A stretch of 30,924 bases of DNA from CALMEE01 sp041748315 (lineage in GTDB: Bacteria; Planctomycetota; Planctomycetia; Pirellulales; Pirellulaceae): the NCBI GenBank assembly GCA_041748315.1, contig JBGTDM010000298.1, forward strand, positions 1 to 30,924. Reading direction: 5' to 3'. Under the pieces are notes generated by a model, which was not told the origin of the DNA, ran no database searches, and saw nothing but the letters and a program-made list of their open reading frames with translations. Positions 23,942-30,924 of this stretch are shown here, in pieces (position 1 is the first letter of the stretch; each line of letters opens with the position of its first letter). The translations under genes were made by a program, and so were the position numbers.

Positions 23942-24418
23942 TCAGGCCTGTTTTTTCGCCAACTTTTTGATTGCATCAAACTCCTGTTTAGTGACCGGTT
24001 GCACGCTGAGCCTGGAATTTTTTACCAGGACCATGTTGTTGAGCGCAGTGACCGTCTTGATTTCGTCAAGCGAAACCAGTCGGGGGAACTTCTCGATAAA
24101 CCTCACATCGACCATGTACCATCGCGGACTTTCCGGGTTACTCTTCGCATCGTAGTGTTTATGCCGATTATCAAATGCTGTAAAGTCGGGATAAGCTTCA
24201 TGGACGACCTCCGCAATCCCTGCTACGCCTGCTGGCTTCGCATTGCTGTGGTAGATTAAGACTTGATCACCAATTTTCAGGTCATCCCGCAAGCAATTTC
24301 GGGCCTGATAGTTCCGAACTCCATCCCACATCGTGGTTTCGTTCTTTTCGTTGGCAAAATCGTCGATCGAGAAAGTCGACGGCTCAGTTTTAAATAGCCA
24401 GAATTTATTCTTTGTCAT
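23942..24418 (-). CDS. EVE-domain protein
   Basis: A 158-aa single-domain protein of the EVE/PUA-like fold, relatives of which (human THYN1, bacterial YtfA-like proteins) bind modified nucleobases in DNA or RNA. The start 'MTKNKFWLFKTEPSTFSIDD', the central 'WDGVRNYQARNCLRDDLKIG' and 'QVLIYHSN', then 'GVAGIAEVVHEAYPD' and 'PRWYMVDVRF' are all diagnostic. The frame remains open upstream but the family length and N-terminus fix the start at the ATG at 24418. It is a lone gene. Cellular role is uncertain; EVE proteins often accompany modification-dependent restriction elsewhere, but no such gene is nearby. Confidence 0.93.
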   Translation of the reverse strand: MTKNKFWLFKTEPSTFSIDDFANEKNETTMWDGVRNYQARNCLRDDLKIGDQVLIYHSNAKPAGVAGIAEVVHEAYPDFTAFDNRHKHYDAKSNPESPRWYMVDVRFIEKFPRLVSLDEIKTVTALNNMVLVKNSRLSVQPVTKQEFDAIKKLAKKQA

Positions 24419-24679
24419 CGAATGGTCAATCTTCAAAAACGATCCCAATTTCAAATTGTGCCCACCACTTGCAGGTGGCAAATTTCGTTCAATCTTGGCC
24501 GAAATCAAATCTCGTTTCGTGGCAAAAGCCCTCAGACAAGTTCTGTTTGAACGCAGCGCAAAGCGCAAAGCATAACATCTGATCGGTGAGCAGAACACAT
24601 CGTTCAATAGAATATCATTGTCTTGGCAAGCGTTGATTGTCGAGCCACAATGGTCATGATCGAAAGCTGAATTCGAAAG

Positions 24680-24707
24680 GCACTGGCGACACGCCAGTGG
24701 CACCCTG
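24680..24707. repeat. Dispersed hairpin repeat, copy 1
   Basis: CACTGGCG (24681-24688) and CGCCAGTG (24692-24699) form a perfect 8-bp stem with an ACA loop, followed by GCACCCTG. Copy 2 lies 49 bp downstream. Confidence 0.7.
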
Positions 24708-24728
24708 CACTCTGATCGTTCCAGAAAA

Positions 24729-24756
24729 GCACTGGTGGCACGCCGGTGGCACCCTG
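24729..24756. repeat. Dispersed hairpin repeat, copy 2
   Basis: Differs from copy 1 at three of 28 positions. The two changes in the stem turn Watson-Crick pairs into G-T wobbles, so the hairpin CACTGGTG/CGCCGGTG is kept. The third change is in the loop. Confidence 0.7.
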
Positions 24757-24863
24757 ATCACACCCTGATCGATTCACATTCGACTGTGGCGCCTAGGGTA
24801 CGCGAACCCGTTTTATGGCATCGTTTTGCCTTGACACAATCCCATTGGAACTTGGATTAATCG

Positions 24864-25880
24864 CTAATTTCGATTCGGAGAAACTTCCAGATTTCCCATA
24901 CGGAAAGCCTCGGCCATAGCCAAGGGAACGTCCGCTTCAGCCAACACGAGTCGCGCTTTGTTTTCAGATACCTTGGCTTTCATCTCCTGCTCTCTTGCAA
25001 CAGCATCCGCGCGCCGTTGTTCCGCCATGGCACGTGCGACTCGAGTGTCCGCTTCCGCCTGGTCGACTTGTAAACGCGCACCAATATTTTCTCCCACGTC
25101 GATATCGGCAATGTCAATTGACACGATCTCGAAAGCTGTATGGGCATCTAAACCACGTTCCAGGACCGCTTTGGAAATTCGGTCTGGATTTTCCAGCACA
25201 TGCCCATGAACTTCAGCGGAGCCGATCGAAGAAATGATACTCTCACCCACTCGAGCAATCACCGTATCTTCGGTCGCACCACCAATGAGCTGACCCAGGT
25301 TCGTTCGCACAGTAACGCGAGCTCGAATCTTCAATTCGACGCCGTCGCGCGCTATTGCACTCAAAAAGTTTTTCCCACTACGTTGTGGGTCGGGGCAATC
25401 GATTACTTTTGGATAGACGCTTGTTCGCACGGCGTCAAGGACGTCTCGACCGGCCAGGTCAATTGCCGCCGCACGATCAAAATCCAGATCAATCCCGGCG
25501 CGTTGAGCGGCGATGATCGCATTGACGACTCGCATCACATCACCTCCAGCCAGGTAATGCGCCTCCAGTCGAGCCGTACTCATCCCGGCCTTGCGACTGA
25601 TATCGAGACCGGCTTGTGCGGCCATGATCTTGGCTGTGACGATGACAGACGGCCGAACCTGACGAAATCCCATCCCAATCAGACTTGGCATGCTCACATC
25701 GGCACTCGACATGTAAGCTTGAATCCACAACTTTCCATATGCAATTACCGCCAGCACAAGGCCCAGAAGGAGTAAGGCAGCAATGATGCCCAATACTCCC
25801 CAGACGATAAATGGGACTCCAGCCAATCCGCCGTTGTCCGCAAGTAAACCACACCAAGGCAAAAGTTGTAGAGTTGACAT
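24864..25880 (-). CDS. floA: Flotillin-like protein FloA
   Basis: About 338 aa from the ATG at 25880; a TTG at 25892 is less likely. FloA forms membrane microdomains that affect membrane fluidity and protein complexes. One N-terminal membrane hairpin ('FIVWGVLGIIAALLLLGLVL') is followed by the family's 'SLIGMGFRQVRPSVIV', 'GLDISRKAGMSTARLEAHYL', 'GGDVMRVVNAIIAAQRAGID' and the SPFH-type core 'LSAIARDGVELKIRARVTVR', then 'QLIGGATEDTVIARVGESII'. The C-terminal 'QAEADTRVARAMAEQRRADA' helix is the expected oligomerisation coil. Length and motifs match Bacillus FloA. No NfeD partner gene is adjacent, unlike in many genomes. Confidence 0.95.
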   Translation of the reverse strand: MSTLQLLPWCGLLADNGGLAGVPFIVWGVLGIIAALLLLGLVLAVIAYGKLWIQAYMSSADVSMPSLIGMGFRQVRPSVIVTAKIMAAQAGLDISRKAGMSTARLEAHYLAGGDVMRVVNAIIAAQRAGIDLDFDRAAAIDLAGRDVLDAVRTSVYPKVIDCPDPQRSGKNFLSAIARDGVELKIRARVTVRTNLGQLIGGATEDTVIARVGESIISSIGSAEVHGHVLENPDRISKAVLERGLDAHTAFEIVSIDIADIDVGENIGARLQVDQAEADTRVARAMAEQRRADAVAREQEMKAKVSENKARLVLAEADVPLAMAEAFRMGNLEVSPNRN

Positions 25881-26432
25881 GATTTGTTCCAATCTAAGTC
25901 GGGATCATCAATAACCAAATTAAGGGTCCGGCGGGTGACCCCGTCCAGCCGAAATGAGGAAACAATATTCCTCCAATTCATGGCCAAACAAATTATTTCG
26001 CCTGAGGTCAACGTGCACAAAATTAGATTGCAGCATTGAACTCAAATCGGTTGCCTGGGCTCGTTATGATACTGGATTTCCCAGAAACGATAAAGCGGTC
26101 AGGCAAAGCTCGATGACCGTTTATAGGGTTTCCGATATCAGGACTCGCACAGGCCGTCGCAAACCTCGCCAAATCAACGATATCCGCCAACCTGCTGAAT
26201 ATCACCACAGATATACGAAGGAAGCGACTTCTGACACGCTCCCAGCCGTGTAGCGCCAAGTCTGACAGCGTGTCGAAATTAACTAGAACGTGCGGTTGGT
26301 CACCCGAGTCACCCATGGCATCAACGGCCAATCGCCGAACCCCGTTAAGCAGTTACAGGTTTTTATCGATCAATTCCAACATCCTGGCAGACGCCAATCC
26401 GCGCGACAGTTACCGCACCAATACTGGATAAG
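25881..26432. other. 552-bp intergenic region, no supported gene
   Basis: Lies between two minus-strand genes and should hold the floA promoter. An 8-bp inverted repeat, GACACGCT (26233-26240) and AGCGTGTC (26267-26274), is present. Short frames on both strands have no recognisable domains. Confidence 0.45.
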
Positions 26433-28220
26433 TCAGTTGCCCCAATCGGGTGTTCCCTCTTCAAAACCATTGTGTGTTAACCGAGTTAAGTTCGAACCGT
26501 CAATTCGCACCATGAACAAACTGCCATAGGGTTGAGGTTGTCGCGGGAGCGAGATCTCTTCGGCGGAGTAGCCTGCGCGTTGGCTCGTGAAAACGATCCA
26601 TTGACCACAAGGCGAGAAATGAGGGTGATTGTTACGACCTCCACCACCGATCAACTTTCTTGTTTCACTCGCATCTGAGCGAATCAACCAGATGTCAAAA
26701 TTCCCGTCCCGGTCGCTGGCAAAAGTGATCCATTCGCCGCTTGGCGACCAGTGGCACATGGTATCGGTCCAATTCCCCTCGGTGAGTCGCCGCACCTCAG
26801 TTCCGTCTCGCTGCATCACGTACAGATTCTTGGATCCGTCTCGTCCCGAACGAAATACAAGCTGTTGACCATCCGGCGAAAACGAGGGAAACGCGTTGTT
26901 GCCGACTGCTTCAGTCAAATTCACTAGATTGCTGCCGTCCGGCTTAATCACGGCCACATCAACACGACTGCTCGGACCCTGAAAAGCTCGCCCAACCGAG
27001 AACGCAATCCAGTCCTCCCCACCTTTGGCCCAAGAAACGCTGAAGACGCCTCGTCCAGTCCCTTGATAAATCGTGCGACGGGTTGTCCCATCGATATTCA
27101 TCAAATCAAGCGAGCCAAATCCACTCCCTACCAAAGCGACTTGAGAACCGTCGGGAGATAAGGCAGGAAACGATCCAGTCACTCTCAATAACCGCAGCGA
27201 TGTCCCGGGAGGTGCTGACCATGTTTCGACTTCCGCCGGTGCGTAGCTTTCGGTGCGTCGATGATACACCACAAAACGCCCATCGGCCGAGATCGTGGGA
27301 TTCCAGTGATCGATCGGTTCCGAGGTGACGTCGCGTAATTCGCGATTATCTGAATTTACGATGGCGACCTGCCGATGGTTTCCGCGATCAACGGTCAAAA
27401 CCAGATGATGGCCGTCACTTGAGGCGCGAGGGGTATAGGCGTTGACTCCCGCCGGCGTGACTCGCAGCAGATTTGACCCGTCGAGCTGGATCTGCCAAAC
27501 GCTCCATTGATTTTGACGACGACTGTGAAAGTACAATGTCTCCCCATCGGGACCGAAAGCTGGCCACCCACCATTGTTTACGACGAGTCGTCGCTCGGTC
27601 CCGTCAATGCGCATCAGATACAAGTCGGTTCCGCCGGTCCGCCCACTGCCTGATGCCACCGCAATCCACCGTCCACACGGTGACCAGGCGGGCGAATAAT
27701 CCGCGATATTCGGAGGTGTCAGTCGCCGTAATTCACTCCCATCCAAGTTCATTACATAGACCGCATTCCAAGCGAGGCCGAGGCGATCAGCTGACTCAGT
27801 ACTATCGTAGGTTCGCCGGGTACTGACAAACGCCACTTGTCGACCGTCCGGCGACCATGTCGGATGGTCGTTCATCGCAAACTCCCGAGTCAACCGTGAT
27901 AGGGTTTTATCCTTAAGCCCGGACAAGTACAGTTCAGGATTACCTTCGCGTTCCGAGACAAACGCGTACTGCAATCCATCTGGTGACACCGCGGCATTGT
28001 AGTCCAGTGCCGGGTGATCCGTGAGTTGTCGATGCTTGCCGGTTTCCAGATCGGCAACATACAGATCCCAACCTCGTGGGGCCACAGACGAAAACGCGAT
28101 GGTGCCGACTGGGTCGACAACCTCCTGTGCCCGACAGTCGACATTCGTCAACATCAGGACGACGAAAATCACTCCGATTCGGGCGATGGACATCCCGATT
28201 GCAATCGTTGGCGGCGACAT
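26433..28220 (-). CDS. Secreted TolB-like (PD40) beta-propeller protein
   Basis: About 596 aa from the ATG at 28220, which has GAGGG at a good distance and gives a signal peptide ('IARIGVIFVVLMLTNVDCRA'); a longer frame to 28331 would bury it. The protein consists of some twelve PD40 motifs of the form 'SPDG..ia+.s', for example 'HPTWSPDGRQVAFVST', 'SPAWSPCGRWIAVASG', 'FPSFSPDGQQLVFRSGRDG' and 'CHWSPSGEWITFASDRDG'. 'HFSPCGQWIVFTSQRAGYS' near the end is followed by 'NLTRLTHNGFEEGTPDW'. This suits two propellers or one large one. It is probably periplasmic or extracellular; there is no Pal/Tol cluster here, so a role in Tol function is not implied. Confidence 0.88.
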   Translation of the reverse strand: MSPPTIAIGMSIARIGVIFVVLMLTNVDCRAQEVVDPVGTIAFSSVAPRGWDLYVADLETGKHRQLTDHPALDYNAAVSPDGLQYAFVSEREGNPELYLSGLKDKTLSRLTREFAMNDHPTWSPDGRQVAFVSTRRTYDSTESADRLGLAWNAVYVMNLDGSELRRLTPPNIADYSPAWSPCGRWIAVASGSGRTGGTDLYLMRIDGTERRLVVNNGGWPAFGPDGETLYFHSRRQNQWSVWQIQLDGSNLLRVTPAGVNAYTPRASSDGHHLVLTVDRGNHRQVAIVNSDNRELRDVTSEPIDHWNPTISADGRFVVYHRRTESYAPAEVETWSAPPGTSLRLLRVTGSFPALSPDGSQVALVGSGFGSLDLMNIDGTTRRTIYQGTGRGVFSVSWAKGGEDWIAFSVGRAFQGPSSRVDVAVIKPDGSNLVNLTEAVGNNAFPSFSPDGQQLVFRSGRDGSKNLYVMQRDGTEVRRLTEGNWTDTMCHWSPSGEWITFASDRDGNFDIWLIRSDASETRKLIGGGGRNNHPHFSPCGQWIVFTSQRAGYSAEEISLPRQPQPYGSLFMVRIDGSNLTRLTHNGFEEGTPDWGN

Positions 28221-28548
28221 ACTTCCCTCACCATGAAACTTTGAAAATGGCTTGACTCGAACGTACCAAGCAGGGAATTGTGATTCAGGGTTTTGCTCGA
28301 CAACTTCCAGGATGAGTTGTCCAGTAAGCACTTGGTTCCTCAGCTACCAATCATACCCGTCAACGGGTGATTCTTGGCCAAGTTTATCACGAATTCGAAT
28401 CCATTTCCAAAACGGAAATGTCGGTCTTTGGTTTTGGAACAAGATTTGCACCCTTGGTTTGTCGTTGAAACTCATCCTTTCGAGCGAACGATTTCAACCC
28501 ATCGTAGGGTCGAGAGCGTTGCTCGAGTATTGACAACGGAGATTACTC
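28221..28548. other. Divergent intergenic region (propeller / rhodanese)
   Basis: Should contain promoters for both flanking genes, but none stands out. Two inverted repeats are visible: ACCCGT-CA-ACGGGT near 28358-28371 and CATTTCC/GGAAATG at 28402-28420. Confidence 0.4.
28402..28420. promoter_or_regulatory. 7-bp inverted repeat, possible operator
   Basis: CATTTCC (28402-28408) and GGAAATG (28414-28420) are perfect inverted repeats with a 5-bp spacer, about 130 bp upstream of the rhodanese gene in a divergent intergenic region. The spacing fits a dimeric repressor site, but no regulator is known. Confidence 0.35.
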
Positions 28549-28878
28549 ATGGCAACGTTACAAAGAATTTCGTCCGAAGAACTCAATTCCATGATTGAAA
28601 ACGGCGATGACATGCTACTGATCAATTCGCTTTCGCCAACCGACTACAAAAAAACGTCGATTCCCGGCGCGGTAAATATTCCTGAGAAAAGCGATGATTT
28701 CGTCGATCAAGTGCGGCAGAAAGCTGGCAGCAAGGACCAATCAATCGTCGTCTATTGCGCGAACAAGCAATGCCACTCGTCGACTCACGCAGCGGAAAAG
28801 TTGGTTAATGCTGGCTACAAAAACGTCTTCGATTTCGAGGGGGGATACGAAGATTGGCAGCTACAATCGAACCAGTAA
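28549..28878 (+). CDS. Single-domain rhodanese-like sulfurtransferase
   Basis: A 109-aa rhodanese domain that likely carries sulfane sulfur as a cysteine persulfide. The N-terminal 'ISSEELNSMIENGDDMLLIN', 'HxxSIPGAVNIP'-like segment (here 'KKTSIPGAVNIP') and the active-site strand and loop 'SIVVYCANKQCHSST' place the catalytic Cys at residue 70. The C-terminal 'AGYKNVFDFEGGYEDWQ' is standard. The loop has two cysteines (C70 and C75), as in several single-domain rhodaneses. The usual Asp of 'LIDVR' is replaced by Asn ('LINSL'). GGAG precedes the ATG at good distance. Cytosolic; donor and acceptor are unknown. Confidence 0.92.
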   Translation: MATLQRISSEELNSMIENGDDMLLINSLSPTDYKKTSIPGAVNIPEKSDDFVDQVRQKAGSKDQSIVVYCANKQCHSSTHAAEKLVNAGYKNVFDFEGGYEDWQLQSNQ

Positions 28879-29702
28879 GTCCTGAACACCTTCATTGCGG
28901 AGCCCATGTCCGTCGGCCACAACTGGTTTGGCGGCGGTCACCGTGATGGTTTATTAACCAAGCCATATGTTGATGGCTTTGCGGCGGGCGGTCGACTGCG
29001 CCGCGGACTTAGAACGATCGAATGACGCGGGAGCTACCGCCGCTCCCCGCGCATTTTCGACTCAATGATTCAATGCGCATCGTTGCACCGACGTCTTGTT
29101 TCGTGATCATTTTACGTCCTGGCGTCTGGCATATCGTGCTGGGCTAGTCACGACAGCCCCCGCGTGGATTCAACCAAGCTTCGTGGAAACACGGCGCGCT
29201 ATTACGATGATGACGTTGGGGAGGATCGCGACGACCGTTTCTCCCGTTACCAAGTTCTCTCTTAAACCGTGCGCCGAAATTCAAGCGGGCGTCCACGCGG
29301 AGGTCATCGGCGAACGAATTGTTGCTGGCCTAATCAGCCACAAATTCCCAGCAAGAAGTTCGCAGCAAAAGGTCCGCTTTTAGACGCCTGCTTCCTGCCA
29401 TCTCTGAACCCGTCCGACGTGACTAACGTTCGTGTCGGCGATGCGGAAATTGAGGGGGGGTTGGTCCCGATCTCTTACCGGATTGCCTCAGGTTTCCACC
29501 GTTTTTTCGTGATTCCCGCCCTTAAATTGGCACACAAATTGCTCGATATTTTTACCGTTGGAGTTCATCTGCCAGTTTGGCAACGAGCAAGCCCTTCGTG
29601 GTGTTGCCGTCGATACGGACTCCAAAAAAAAGCGGTTTGAAATAAACGCAACAAAGCGTTAGGTCATCTATTTCCACGTATAACGAAAGGAGGAAACTCA
29701 CC
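28879..29702. other. 824-bp region without a supported gene
   Basis: Several plus-strand frames overlap here (29096-29383, 29269-29640), the second with a protein-like stretch 'EGGLVPISYRIASGFHRFFV', but none has a recognisable domain or ribosome site. The patchwork of frames looks like a decayed gene or non-coding DNA. The last 20 bp hold the hsp20 ribosome site. Confidence 0.4.
29687..29693 (+). promoter_or_regulatory. Strong Shine-Dalgarno of the hsp20 gene
   Basis: AAAGGAGG lies 9 bp before the ATG. It is one of the strongest ribosome sites in the window, where most genes have weak ones, and suggests high translation on demand. Confidence 0.7.
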
Positions 29703-30149
29703 ATGACTGCTTTAAAAAATGGTTCTCGGTTAACGCTTCTCCCGATGGGTACCTGGAATCACGAGTTGGGTACCTGGATCGATCAAATGATGCAACCGAT
29801 GCTTGGGGTGCAGAAAGATCGGCACCCGGAATTTAGTGCACCTCTCAGCATCTGGGAGACGGATACGCATTATCATTTTGAATTTGATCTGCCGGGAGTC
29901 GAACTGCCGGCGATCGATATGAAGCTTGAGCAAAATGTACTGCATATCTCTGCCATGCGGCCTGTTCGCGCCGATGTGGAGGTCATTCGTCAGGAGCGAG
30001 GGTTCGGCAAGATCGAGCGGCAAATCAGTTTGCCGGAGCGAATTGACGACGAGCAAATTGAAGCCACATTGAATTCCGGTGTGTTGGCGATTCGAATTGC
30101 CAAAGCGCCCGAAGCACAAGTCCGGAAGATCGAAATCAAATCCAACTGA
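29703..30149 (+). CDS. Hsp20/alpha-crystallin small heat-shock protein
   Basis: A 148-aa ATP-independent holdase that binds unfolding proteins in the cytosol. The alpha-crystallin domain spans about residues 45-140: 'APLSIWETDTHYHFEFDLPG', 'IDMKLEQNVLHISAMR', 'RQERGFGKIERQISLPERID' and 'IEATLNSGVLAIRIAKAP', the last containing the signature G-V-L (A-x-x-x-n-G-v-L). The C-terminus 'RKIEIKSN' matches the family. The variable N-terminus 'LGTWIDQMMQPM' is typical. It is followed, 430 bp later, by a Deg/HtrA protease gene in the same direction. Confidence 0.95.
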   Translation: MTALKNGSRLTLLPMGTWNHELGTWIDQMMQPMLGVQKDRHPEFSAPLSIWETDTHYHFEFDLPGVELPAIDMKLEQNVLHISAMRPVRADVEVIRQERGFGKIERQISLPERIDDEQIEATLNSGVLAIRIAKAPEAQVRKIEIKSN

Positions 30150-30578
30150 TCTTCTGCGGAACAGCGATCTCGGCAAGAGCGAAAGTCTCCGTTAAGGCAC
30201 CTCTCCTCGCGTATTCGATACCTCGTCTATCGGGGAGAGTGTTGTCGGAGCACCCTTCGTCCAATCTATTACCGCTGAAATGTCGGTTTGTTGGGATTGT
30301 GGGCATTTCGCAGACATTCAACGCGTTGGTCAAATGCAATACCGTATTTGAAAAACAGAGTGAATCATCTGCCGATTCGATTCGCAGTGCTTCACCGCCA
30401 AATCTTCGCTACGAAGGTTGTCGGCAACTTCATACCACAAGCGTCATGACATCAGTTGTGGGTCGATTGGGGATCACGAATATCTGGTCTGATTTTGCCC
30501 ATGGTAACTGCAACGATCAACCACGAACATCACTTAACATTTTTTTAGTACTGAATAGGATCACTGGAGAGAAGTTCC
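30150..30578. other. Intergenic region between hsp20 and the HtrA-like gene
   Basis: No gene supported. A composite hairpin lies at 30201-30239: CTCTCC pairs with GGAGAG outside, and CGATA with TATCG inside. It sits 50 bp after the hsp20 stop and may end that transcript, though no T-tract follows. A long plus-strand frame (30239-30817) overlaps the HtrA-like gene in another frame and is not real. Confidence 0.45.
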
Positions 30579-30924
30579 ATGCCAAGAAATATCTATCCAC
30601 CAATTCGATTTTCGAGTGCCATTGTCATGCTGGCGCTGATACTGGGCGGCGGCTATTTCACATTTGCCAACTGGCTGAAACCAAACACCAAATACGAACA
30701 GGAATTAGAAGGTTCTCGCCACGCTTACGAGTCATTGCGCACGGCAACGGACCTGTCAGTCGCCTTCCAGCACGTCGCCGTTGCGCTGAGGCCAAGTGTG
30801 GTGAGCATCAGCGCTGAAACTCGCAGAGTCACAGCTCCTGCTCAGCGTTTTCAGGCCCCCAGAATGCCGTTTGACCTCAGTCCATTCTTTAATGACCGGG
30901 AGCTAGAGAATTTTTTCGACTTTA
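30579..30924 (+). CDS. HtrA/Deg-family serine protease, N-terminal part (cut by window end)
   Basis: The first 115 codons of a gene that runs off the window. It starts at an ATG preceded by GGAGA (30566-30570). The N-terminus has a signal anchor ('SAIVMLALILGGGYFTFANW'), then 'LSVAFQHVAVALRPSVVSIS', the characteristic start of the Deg/HtrA protease domain, and 'DLSPFFNDRELENFFDF', equivalent to the phenylalanine-rich LA-loop region of DegP. The catalytic His, Asp and Ser and the PDZ domains lie beyond the edge. It is expected to be a periplasmic protease-chaperone. The adjacent Hsp20 supports a stress-related locus. Assignment is good but rests on the N-terminal segment only. Confidence 0.8.
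   Translation, partial: MPRNIYPPIRFSSAIVMLALILGGGYFTFANWLKPNTKYEQELEGSRHAYESLRTATDLSVAFQHVAVALRPSVVSISAETRRVTAPAQRFQAPRMPFDLSPFFNDRELENFFDF

Larger units (their letters stand above)
24419..24863. other. Intergenic region with dispersed hairpin repeats
   Basis: No gene is supported. The right half contains two copies of a 28-bp hairpin repeat and a short tandem CACCCTGATC (24750-24759 and 24761-24770). Confidence 0.6.

Noticed and set aside
24419..24703. Upstream extension of the EVE protein frame to 24703
   Set aside because: The added 95 residues are Cys/Arg-rich and unlike protein. EVE proteins start with the 'KFWLFKTEP' strand, which follows the ATG at 24418.
26023..26331. Short frames on both strands upstream of floA
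   Set aside because: No domain, signal peptide or ribosome site; they overlap each other.
29269..29640. 123-codon plus-strand frame before hsp20
   Set aside because: Arg/Cys-rich first third, no ribosome site, no family; overlaps another frame of similar quality.
30239..30817. 192-codon plus-strand frame near the right edge
   Set aside because: It overlaps the HtrA-like N-terminus in another frame. The latter has a ribosome site, a signal anchor and a recognisable protease start; this frame has none.

Overview
The window looks like a chromosomal segment of a planctomycete, most likely in or near the Pirellulaceae. This is inferred from gene content, not from any search. The clues are a Planctomycete-type cytochrome c domain fused to DUF2231, an H-X(n)-DG pilin-like domain joined to a sigma-factor partner, metal-ABC permeases with DtxR-like tails, a FloA flotillin, many secreted proteins of unknown role, GTG/TTG starts, few strong Shine-Dalgarno sites and dispersed hairpin repeats. 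I saw no rRNA, tRNA, CRISPR or phage genes.

Layout. 1-2100: 3' part of a TolC-type outer-membrane efflux gene, converging on a YhcH/YjgK/YiaL-type sugar-related gene. 2100-2840: intergenic repeats, then a promoter with a palindromic operator candidate. 2839-7602: a four-gene Mn/Zn/Fe-type ABC importer operon (lipoprotein receptor, ATPase, two permeases), in which both permeases end in a DtxR/MntR-like regulator module. 7860-10634: a multi-pass GT-C-like membrane protein and a DPM1-like GT2 glycosyltransferase. 10863-14412: a secreted protein, a RAYT (REP-associated tyrosine transposase) element bounded by 20-bp inverted repeats, and a secreted gluzincin-like protein with a LecA-like C-terminus. 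14561-17131: glyA, a small membrane protein overlapping its 3' end on the other strand, and a TPR protein. 17428-19209 (minus): an ECF sigma factor and a membrane partner that looks like an anti-sigma/pilin hybrid. 19429-22218: an NCS2-like permease, an overlapping methyltransferase and an unusual PII protein. 22587-25880: cytochrome c-DUF2231 protein, EVE-domain protein and FloA. 26433-28878: secreted TolB-like propeller and, divergently, a single-domain rhodanese. 29703 to the end: Hsp20 and the start of an HtrA/Deg protease, cut by the window edge.

How the genes may work together. The metal importer is the clearest unit. An operator-like palindrome lies at the predicted transcription start, and the permeases themselves carry metal-sensing repressor-like domains, so uptake could be controlled at both transcription and transport. 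Other candidate units are sigma factor plus membrane partner, permease plus methyltransferase plus PII, and Hsp20 plus HtrA for envelope and cytosolic protein quality control. The points most worth a second look are the permease-regulator fusions with their operator, the RAYT element and its flanking repeats, the His-rich sigma partner, and the PII protein with Phe at the usual uridylylation site.
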